Source of the DNA: Acidobacteriota bacterium
Lineage (GTDB): Bacteria; Acidobacteriota; Terriglobia; Terriglobales; Acidobacteriaceae
Direction: 5' to 3'
DNA length: 64,000 nucleotides
Assembly (NCBI GenBank): GCA_021792135.1
Contig: JAJYVF010000011.1
Coordinates: forward strand, 62,001 to 126,000
Positions 57,718 through 64,000 of the stretch are shown here, piece by piece. The position numbers and the translations under genes are program-made. The first letter of the stretch is position 1. Each line of letters opens with the position of its first letter. Under the pieces are notes generated by a model that did no database searches, had not been told where the DNA came from, and saw only the letters and a list, made by a program, of their open reading frames with translations.

Positions 57718-59268
57718 CTATTCCCACTCGATGGTGCCGGGAGGCTTCGAGGTGATGTCGTAGACGACGCGGTTAATGCCGCGGACCTCATTGACGATGC
57801 GGCTGGAGATGGTCTTGAGCACCTCATAAGGCAGCGGGACCCAGTCGGCGGTCATGCCGTCTTCCGAATGCACGGCGCGGATGGCGCAGGTATAGGCGTA
57901 AGTGCGCTGATCGCCCATTACGCCGACGCTCCTGACGGGCAGGAGTACAGCGAAAGACTGCCAGATCTGCTGGTAGAGGCCGGCCGTCTTGATTTCGCTG
58001 ACGACAATGTCGTCGGCTTCCTGCAGCAGGGCTACGCGCTCCGGCGTGACTTCGCCGAGGATGCGCACGGCGAGGCCGGGGCCCGGGAAGGGCTGGCGCT
58101 GCAGGATGTCTTCGGGCATGCCGAGGTCGCGGCCGATGCGGCGGACCTCGTCCTTGAAGAGATCGCGGAGAGGCTCGATGAGCTTCAGCTTCATCGTCTC
58201 GGGCAGACCGCCGACGTTGTGATGGCTCTTGATGGTCTGCGAAGGACCTTTGACGGATGACGATTCGATGACGTCGGGGTAGAGCGTGCCCTGGACCAGC
58301 CAGTCGACTCCGCCGGTTTGCTGGGCGATGCGGTGGGCCTCGTCGTCGAAGACGGCGATGAATTCGTTGCCGATGATCTTGCGCTTGGCTTCGGGGTCGG
58401 TGACCCCGGCCAGCTTTGCGAGGAAGCGCCGGCTGGCGTCGACGGCGACGAGCCGGAGGCCGAGCTTGTCGCGCAGGTTCTGCTGGACTTTGGCGAATTC
58501 GTCCTTGCGCAGAACGCCGTTGTTCACGAAGACACAAGTGAGCCGGTCGCCGATGGCCTTGTGAACCAGGACCGCGGCAACGGAGGAATCGACGCCGCCG
58601 GAAAGCGCGCAGATGGCGTGGCCCTGGCCGACTTTGTCGCGGGTGGTGGCCACGGTGGACTGGACGAAGTGCTCCGGGGTCCAGTCGGACTGGGCGCCGC
58701 AGATGTTGAAGAGGAAGTTGCGCAGCAGCGCGGTGCCCTGTTTCGTGTGATGGACTTCGGGATGGAACTGCACGGCCCAGATGCGGCGCTCCGGACTGGC
58801 GATGCCGGCGACGGCGCTGGCGGTTTTCGCGGTGAGGTGGAAACCGGGCGGCAGCTTAAGGGCCTCGTCTCCGTGGGACATCCAGACATGGATCGAGGCG
58901 GGGATCGCGGCAAAGAGCGGATTCTGCACATCGACGATTTCAACCTCGGCATGGCCGTATTCGCGCTTCTCGGCGGAGCGCACCCGGCCACCGAGGTGGT
59001 GAGTAATGAACTGCAGCCCGTAGCAGATGCCAAGCACCGGCAGGCCAAGATGCAGAACCGCCGGATCGGCGGGGGGCGCGTCGGCGTCGTAGACCGAGCT
59101 GGGGCCACCGGAGAGGACGATGCCGACGGGATTCTGCGCGCGGACGTCGTCGATTTTGGCGGTGCAGGGGAGGACGACGGAGAAGACGTTCTGCTCGCGG
59201 ATGCGCCGCGCAATGAGCTGCGTGTACTGTGAGCCAAAGTCGAGGATGACGATCGAGGGGATGTTCAC
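57718..59268 (-). CDS. guaA: GMP synthase (glutamine-hydrolysing)
   Basis: A 516-residue enzyme turning XMP into GMP. The class I amidotransferase domain has its nucleophile in [16 protein letters not shown] (about residue 80) and its His-Glu in [10 protein letters not shown] (about 170). The synthetase PP-loop is [15 protein letters not shown] (about 225-240). The C-terminal dimerisation domain includes [20 protein letters not shown] and ends [20 protein letters not shown]. The start is a GTG at 59268, only 8 bp after the stop of the membrane-protein gene, so it is coupled to leuS and that gene; no strong ribosome-binding site is seen. Confidence 0.95.
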   Translation of the reverse strand: MNIPSIVILDFGSQYTQLIARRIREQNVFSVVLPCTAKIDDVRAQNPVGIVLSGGPSSVYDADAPPADPAVLHLGLPVLGICYGLQFITHHLGGRVRSAEKREYGHAEVEIVDVQNPLFAAIPASIHVWMSHGDEALKLPPGFHLTAKTASAVAGIASPERRIWAVQFHPEVHHTKQGTALLRNFLFNICGAQSDWTPEHFVQSTVATTRDKVGQGHAICALSGGVDSSVAAVLVHKAIGDRLTCVFVNNGVLRKDEFAKVQQNLRDKLGLRLVAVDASRRFLAKLAGVTDPEAKRKIIGNEFIAVFDDEAHRIAQQTGGVDWLVQGTLYPDVIESSSVKGPSQTIKSHHNVGGLPETMKLKLIEPLRDLFKDEVRRIGRDLGMPEDILQRQPFPGPGLAVRILGEVTPERVALLQEADDIVVSEIKTAGLYQQIWQSFAVLLPVRSVGVMGDQRTYAYTCAIRAVHSEDGMTADWVPLPYEVLKTISSRIVNEVRGINRVVYDITSKPPGTIEWE

Positions 59269-59276
59269 GGGATAGC

Positions 59277-60269
59277 TTATTCTAGCTGGCCGGCGCTCAG
59301 GGGCGGCGCGGCGGGGATCTCGGCCTCGGTGGCGGGCGCGCAGACCCTCCATAGTTCCACAAACGCCGCCACGCGCGCGACCTGGAAGAAATCCGATGCC
59401 ACCATGTAGAGCAGCGTCACGACGGCCCACCAGGCATAGAGGGAGGTACCGTGGACTTCAGCCTCAAAGGGCAGCGGCGTCGCCGAGAACACCATGGCGA
59501 GGACGATGAGAGCCAGCTTGACGATGCCCATGACCAGGTTGATTTCGACCAGCTTGCCGGCCAGTGTGCCGAGGCGCAGGCTGCGCAGAAGACTGCCGCC
59601 GATGCTGCAGTCTTCGAGCACCGTGAGTAGCGGGGCGATGGAGAAGACCCAGCTCAGGAGCGCCCAGACCGTGAAGATGCCGAGCGAGAAGATGATGACC
59701 AGCGAGCAGTAGAGCACCAGGTCCGGCTCGGCGGATGCACCGGAGGCCGAAGTGGAAAGGCTGTAATGCGCGGCCCAGTGGACGGCGGCATACCACACGG
59801 CGAAACTGCCGACGAGGGCAGCGATCCGGATCAGCTGCAAAACAATCATGCCCACCGGGCGCCATGGCATGTCGAGCGAATAGCGGCGGAGGACAGCATT
59901 GCGGCCAACGCCGGCAGCGACCGCCCAGGCGAGCATCGCCAGGGGCAGCAGCCAGGCAAGGGCGTGTTCGATCGGAGGCCGGAGCACCGCGATGGCGTCG
60001 GCGACCTGAATTGCTCCCTGCATGGGGTACTCGAGGGAGAACTGAAACACGCCGGTGGCCTGCAGACGCTCGGCGGTCTCGGCCCAGATATGCAGCGCTT
60101 CCCAGGCGAGCAGCGCCAGCAGCGGCAGGCCGAAGCTCCAGCGCCAGAGCAGTTCACGGAAGAGCAGCGAGGGACGTTTCCAGCAGAGGCCGAGAATCTG
60201 GACAAAGGACTGCGTACCGCGCGGGCCGCTCACGCTGATGGGCCGGATGCGGGTGGTGGAGGCCGCCAT
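59277..60269 (-). CDS. Multi-pass membrane protein of unknown function
   Basis: A 330-residue integral membrane protein with about six hydrophobic segments (for example [69 protein letters not shown]). A cytoplasmic-looking amphipathic segment sits between them ([20 protein letters not shown]). No catalytic motif or transporter signature is recognised. It is sandwiched between leuS (6 bp upstream) and guaA (8 bp downstream), so it is co-expressed with two essential genes. It may be a conserved acidobacterial membrane protein. Confidence 0.78.
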   Translation of the reverse strand: MAASTTRIRPISVSGPRGTQSFVQILGLCWKRPSLLFRELLWRWSFGLPLLALLAWEALHIWAETAERLQATGVFQFSLEYPMQGAIQVADAIAVLRPPIEHALAWLLPLAMLAWAVAAGVGRNAVLRRYSLDMPWRPVGMIVLQLIRIAALVGSFAVWYAAVHWAAHYSLSTSASGASAEPDLVLYCSLVIIFSLGIFTVWALLSWVFSIAPLLTVLEDCSIGGSLLRSLRLGTLAGKLVEINLVMGIVKLALIVLAMVFSATPLPFEAEVHGTSLYAWWAVVTLLYMVASDFFQVARVAAFVELWRVCAPATEAEIPAAPPLSAGQLE

Positions 60270-60275
60270 TTCCTC

Positions 60276-62921
60276 CTATTTCACCACGATGTTGATCAGC
60301 TTGCGCGGGACCAGGATGATGCGCGCAACTTCTTTGCACTCGATCAGTGCGGCGATCCTGGGGTCGGCGAGGGCGGCATCGCGCACAGTATCTTCATCGG
60401 CGTCTGCGTCGAGGCGGATCACTGAACGCAGCTTACCGTTGATCTGCACCGGGATTTCGATCTGCTCCTCGCGGGCGAGGGCTTCGTCGAATTCGGGCCA
60501 GGGCGAGCGCAGCAGGTTGTCCTGTTCGCCAATCTGCTCCCACAACTCGAAGGCGAGATAAGGGGCGAACGGTGCAAGCAGCAGCGTGAGACTGCGCAGA
60601 ATTTCGGTCAGCACCACGTCCGGTACTTCTCCGCCGTTGATGGCCGGCTCAGCCGCAGTGAGGGTGTTTACCAGCTCCATAATGGCCGCGATGCAGGTGT
60701 TGAAGTGCCAGCGGCCGGCGAAATCCTCGGTAATCTTGCGGATGGTCTGGTGCAGCTTGCGCAGGAGCGCCTGCGAGGCGGGGGACAGATCTCCGCCTGC
60801 CGCGCGGCCATTCTTCGCCCGGCCGGCATACTTTATGGCGAAACGGCAGACGCGGCCGAGGAAGCGGCTGACGCCGGCGACGCCGTCCTCCTGCCAATCG
60901 AGGTCGCGATCGGGCGGCGCGGCGAAGAGCGAGTACATGCGCGTCGAGTCCGCGCCGTAGCGGGCGATCATCTCATCGGGCGAGACGACATTGCCTTTCG
61001 ACTTGGACATCTTGGCACCGTTGCGGATGACCATGCCCTGAGTGAAGAGGCGCTCCACCGGCTCATCGTTGCGGACCAGCCCCAGGTCGCGCATCACCCT
61101 GGTCCAGAAGCGCGAATAAATCAGGTGCAGGATCGCGTGTTCGACGCCGCCGATGTACTGATCGATGGGGAACCAGTAGGCAACCGTGCTGGCGTCAAAG
61201 GGCGCGCGATCGTTGCGGGCATCGGTATAGCGATAGAAATACCAGGACGAATCGACGAAGGTGTCCATGGTATCCGTCTCGCGCCGCGCTTTGCCCCCGC
61301 ATTGGGGGCAGGCGGCGCCAACAAACTCCGGAATGCGTCCCAGCGGCGAGCCGCCCTGCTGCGTGATCTCGACATTGTCGGGCAACAGTACCGGCAGGTC
61401 GCTGTCCGGAACGGGCACGATGCCGCACGACTCGCAGTAGAGCATCGGAATCGGCGTGCCCCAGTAGCGCTGGCGGCTGATACCCCAGTCCTTCAGGCGA
61501 TACGTCACCGTGGCCTTGCCAAATCCGTGCTCCTCGGCATACGCGGCCATCCTGCGCTGGGCCTCGTGGCAACCGACCGTGCTGAAATCGCCGGAGTTGA
61601 TCAGCAGGCTGTCCTCGTCGGTAAAGGGAAGCAGCGATTCGGTCTCTCCGGAATCGGCCGGCTCACCGGTGCGGCGTGGAAGGATGACAACCCTGATCTC
61701 AAGGCCGTATTTTTGGGCGAAGTCGTAATCCCGCTCGTCATGCGCTGGCACCGACATGATGGCGCCGGTGCCGTAGTCGAGCAGGATGTAATTGGCGACC
61801 CAGACCGGCAGCCGCTCCCCGTTGAAGGGGTTGATGGCATAGTGGCCCGTGAAGACGCCATGTTTCTGAATGGCGCCCACGTCGCCGGCCTCGCGGGCCC
61901 TGCGCTGCTGCTCCAGCAGGTCGGCCACGGATGCGTCCAGCGCAGGGTCGGCCACTGTCATCTGCTTCACCAGAGGATGTTCGGGAGCCAGTTGCAGGCT
62001 GGTGGCGCCGTAGATGGTGTCGATCCTGGTGGTAAAGACGGTGATCTTCACTTCCCCGCCCTTCACGCCCTCGCGGGCCGGCAGCACGGCGGTTCCGCCG
62101 CGGCGGGCGCTCCGTTCCTCTTCCGGGATGCTCTCCAGGTCCTCGAGCTCGAAGTCTATCCGCGCGCCCTCGCTGCGGCCGATCCAGTTGCGCTGCATGG
62201 TGCGGACCTTTTCCGGCCAGCCTTCCAGCTTGCTGAGGTCGTCGAGCAGCTCCTGAGCATAGTTGGTGATGCGCAGAAACCACTGCTCCAGGTCGCGCTG
62301 TTCGACCAGAGTGTCTTCGTGGCGCCAGCAGCAGCCATTCACCACCTGTTCATTGGCCAGCACGGTGGCGCACTGCGGGCACCAGTTCACCTTGCTCTTC
62401 CTGCGGTAGGCGAGGCCCCGCTCGAACATGCGCAGGAAGAACCACTGGTTCCAGCGATAGTAATCGGGCAGGCAGGTGGTGATCTCGTTCCGCCAGTCGT
62501 AGCTGAGGCCGATGCGGTTCATCTGCCGCTTCATGGCGGCGATGTTCGCGAGCGTCCATTCGCGGGGCGGCGTGTTGTTCTTCAGGGCGGCGTTTTCCGC
62601 GGGCAGGCCGAAGGCGTCCCAGCCCATGGGGTGGAGCACGTTGTGGCCCTGCATCCACATGTAGCGGGCGAGCGCGTCCCCGATGGCGTAATTCCGGACG
62701 TGGCCCATGTGGAGCTGGCCCGACGGGTAGGGCAGCATCTCCAGCACGTAGTATTTCGGCCGGGCAGAGGAGGCCGGCTCGGCGGCATACAGATCCGGCT
62801 GCGCAGCCCAGCGCTCCTGCCAGCGCGCCTCGATTTCGGCGGGATTGTAGCGGGCTTCATGGGATGCGGGTTCGCTGTTCGCCGCTGCCGGGGCGGCTTC
62901 TGTCTGCTCTGGTGTGGCCAT
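60276..62921 (-). CDS. leuS: Leucyl-tRNA synthetase
   Basis: An 881-residue class I synthetase charging tRNA-Leu. The HIGH motif is in PYPSGQLHMGHVRNYAIGDA (about residues 55-75) and KMSKS in GAKMSKSKGNVVSPDEM (about 605). The editing domain (CP1) lies between, with its conserved GTGAIMSVPAHDERDYDFAQ (about 375). Zinc-type cysteines appear in SKVNWCPQCATVL and CGGKARRETDTMDTF. The last gene-like segment is the anticodon and C-terminal domain. The ATG at 62921 begins MATPEQTEAAPAAA; an alternative start lies 11 codons upstream. It heads the operon with the membrane protein and guaA. Confidence 0.95.
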   Translation of the reverse strand: MATPEQTEAAPAAANSEPASHEARYNPAEIEARWQERWAAQPDLYAAEPASSARPKYYVLEMLPYPSGQLHMGHVRNYAIGDALARYMWMQGHNVLHPMGWDAFGLPAENAALKNNTPPREWTLANIAAMKRQMNRIGLSYDWRNEITTCLPDYYRWNQWFFLRMFERGLAYRRKSKVNWCPQCATVLANEQVVNGCCWRHEDTLVEQRDLEQWFLRITNYAQELLDDLSKLEGWPEKVRTMQRNWIGRSEGARIDFELEDLESIPEEERSARRGGTAVLPAREGVKGGEVKITVFTTRIDTIYGATSLQLAPEHPLVKQMTVADPALDASVADLLEQQRRAREAGDVGAIQKHGVFTGHYAINPFNGERLPVWVANYILLDYGTGAIMSVPAHDERDYDFAQKYGLEIRVVILPRRTGEPADSGETESLLPFTDEDSLLINSGDFSTVGCHEAQRRMAAYAEEHGFGKATVTYRLKDWGISRQRYWGTPIPMLYCESCGIVPVPDSDLPVLLPDNVEITQQGGSPLGRIPEFVGAACPQCGGKARRETDTMDTFVDSSWYFYRYTDARNDRAPFDASTVAYWFPIDQYIGGVEHAILHLIYSRFWTRVMRDLGLVRNDEPVERLFTQGMVIRNGAKMSKSKGNVVSPDEMIARYGADSTRMYSLFAAPPDRDLDWQEDGVAGVSRFLGRVCRFAIKYAGRAKNGRAAGGDLSPASQALLRKLHQTIRKITEDFAGRWHFNTCIAAIMELVNTLTAAEPAINGGEVPDVVLTEILRSLTLLLAPFAPYLAFELWEQIGEQDNLLRSPWPEFDEALAREEQIEIPVQINGKLRSVIRLDADADEDTVRDAALADPRIAALIECKEVARIILVPRKLINIVVK

Positions 62922-62979
62922 ACTCAACTTCGATTGTAGCTTGCGGGTTGGCATGCACCGGAGCGGCGCCGGGCCACGC

Positions 62980-63879
62980 TCAGTGGCTTCGGCGCGCAGC
63001 GGCCCGGCTTCCTCTCTGCTTTTCGACGAGATGCAGCATGGTCTCGACGTTGCGACGGTCGTCGCCGGGATCGTCGACCGGGGTTTCCGCGATGAACGCG
63101 CAGTGGGCGAAACGCGGGTCGTTGAGCAGGCGGCCGAAGGCCGGAAGACCCATGGTTCCTTTGCCGATGTGCTGATGGCGATCGAGATGGGAACCGCGGG
63201 GGGCTTTGGCGTCGTTCATGTGCCAGACACGGATGTTCTCGAGACCGATGGTGCCGCGGAGAAGCCGGATGGTTTCTTCATAGCCCGACGCGGTACGGAG
63301 GTCGTATCCGGCGGCGTGACAGTGGCAGGTATCGAGGCAGGCGCCGGCCGGGACCACGGGCCGCAGCTTCTCGATCAGCTCCGCCACCTGCTCGAAGCTG
63401 CCGCCGAGGGAGAACTCGGCCCCGGCGGTGTTCTCAATGAGAATGCGAAAGTCGGAGTCGTCGATGGGGATGCCTTCGCTGGCCCGGGTGATCGATTCGG
63501 CGGCCCGCTCCAGGCCTTCGGCCCGGGTCAGGCCGCGCCAGGAACCGGGGTGCAGGACGAGATATTCGGCACCGAGGGCCAGAGCGCGTTCGATCTCGCC
63601 GCGGAAGGCATGGACGGACTTCTCGCGGACAACCGGGTTCTGGCTGCAGAGATTGACAAGGTAGCTGGTGTGGATCGCCAGCGGAAAGCAGTCATATTGC
63701 TCGCGCAACCGCCGCATCTGCGCGCAGTGCGTCGGTTCCAGCTGGGCCGGGCGCCACATGCGAGGGCTGGAGGAGAAGATCTGGAAGGTGTTGGCGCCGA
63801 TCTCGTGGGCGCGCTCCGCCGCGCGAAAGACGCCGCCGGAGGTGGAGAGATGGATGCCGATGCGGCGCGCGGGGACCAA
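62980..63879 (-). CDS. nfo: Endonuclease IV (AP endonuclease)
   Basis: A 299-residue zinc-dependent AP endonuclease for base-excision repair. The family motifs are in order: RIGIHLSTSGGVFRAAERAH (residues 6-25), the first zinc site FPLAIHTSYLVNL (about 64-76), LVLHPGSWRG (about 108), RILIENTAGAEFSLGG (about 145), CLDTCHCHAAGYD (about 182), and WHMNDAKAPRGSHLDRHQHI (about 218-237). The final glutamate is in FIAETPVDDPGDD. The start is a TTG at 63879; no ATG lies in this frame nearby and the ribosome-binding site is weak. A long, basic C-terminus ends SRAAARRSH. Confidence 0.93.
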   Translation of the reverse strand: MVPARRIGIHLSTSGGVFRAAERAHEIGANTFQIFSSSPRMWRPAQLEPTHCAQMRRLREQYDCFPLAIHTSYLVNLCSQNPVVREKSVHAFRGEIERALALGAEYLVLHPGSWRGLTRAEGLERAAESITRASEGIPIDDSDFRILIENTAGAEFSLGGSFEQVAELIEKLRPVVPAGACLDTCHCHAAGYDLRTASGYEETIRLLRGTIGLENIRVWHMNDAKAPRGSHLDRHQHIGKGTMGLPAFGRLLNDPRFAHCAFIAETPVDDPGDDRRNVETMLHLVEKQRGSRAAARRSH

Positions 63880-63924
63880 ACATCAGTGTAATCGGGGACA
63901 GAGACTCGCCCCTTCCGCGCGGCG

Positions 63925-64000
63925 TCAGAAGCTTGCGCCACCGTAGTTGGGCTGGTTGCTGAGGATTTCCTTGCCGCCGCTGCGCCCGATGACATAAACG
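63925..64000 (-). CDS. C-terminal end of an unidentified protein (5' part outside window)
   Basis: The last 25 codons of a minus-strand gene that enters from beyond base 64000: VYVIGRSGGKEILSNQPNYG, four more residues and a TGA at 63927-63925. The pattern suggests the last blade of a beta-propeller or another secreted protein, but this is a guess. It ends 46 bp before the nfo start. Confidence 0.4.
   Translation of the reverse strand, partial: VYVIGRSGGKEILSNQPNYGGASF

Noticed and set aside
60705-62939. A 744-codon open frame on the plus strand
   Set aside because: It is fully antisense to leuS, whose motifs are unambiguous.

Overview
The window looks like part of the chromosome of a Gram-negative member of the Acidobacteriota, probably class Terriglobia. 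The evidence is an 809-residue FtsX/MacB-type permease with no ATPase partner (the 'ADOP' orphan permeases that are expanded in acidobacteria), outer-membrane biogenesis genes (BamA/TamA-like, TamB, LpxI, Mla transport), an acidobacterial-type short RpoZ, and high G+C content. This placement is inferred from gene content; no 16S rRNA is present. I saw no tRNA, rRNA or CRISPR array.

Layout. 1-7.9 kb (minus): a tightly overlapping three-gene operon for outer-membrane protein or lipid export (a BamA/TamA-like barrel with about seven POTRA modules, a SurA-like chaperone without a parvulin domain, and TamB, cut by the window edge). 8.1-11.2 kb (plus): a ThiF/MoeB-like E1 enzyme, then a low-G+C pair of FkbM methyltransferase and GT92-like glycosyltransferase. 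11.2-17 kb: glnA, recO, the cysteine pair cysK-cysE, a TPR lipoprotein-like secreted protein and a possible 29-residue membrane peptide. 17.2-21.6 kb: a PDZ/7TM/GAF/PAS histidine kinase and an NtrC-type response regulator, preceded by a good match to a sigma-54 promoter. 21.6-24.1 kb: a SIMPL-domain protein and an MlaE-MlaF pair. 24.4-26.2 kb is a scar where a 5'-truncated S41 peptidase meets a 5'-truncated, stop-containing group II intron. 26.2-28 kb: an outer-membrane barrel protein and a LysR regulator.

28.1-38.2 kb (plus) is a nearly complete branched-chain amino-acid supercluster, leuA-leuB-leuC-leuD-ilvD-ilvB-ilvH-ilvC, read divergently from the LysR gene; only a transaminase is missing. 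Its LeuA lacks the C-terminal allosteric domain. 38.2-42 kb: a DUF4174 protein, a cyclic-nucleotide-binding histidine kinase, a bidirectional terminator, rho and rpoZ. 42.6-50.5 kb (minus): two MacB-type permeases, a small 61-residue protein, a gamma-carbonic anhydrase-like protein, a Tat-exported Gfo/Idh oxidoreductase, an NAD(P)-binding protein and the ADOP permease. 50.8-57.6 kb: two secreted proteins of unknown function, a membrane-anchored peroxiredoxin, lpxI and a large secreted M14 carboxypeptidase. 57.7-64 kb (minus): guaA, an integral membrane protein, leuS, nfo and the tail of another gene.

Most genes are housekeeping or envelope genes. The least ordinary parts are the seven-POTRA/SurA/TamB operon, the sigma-54 promoter driving a regulator with a changed GAFTGA loop, the MlaF with a substituted Walker B glutamate, the short LeuA, the intron/peptidase scar, and several perfect inverted repeats in spacers. 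I did not find a convincing wholly new defence or mobile system.
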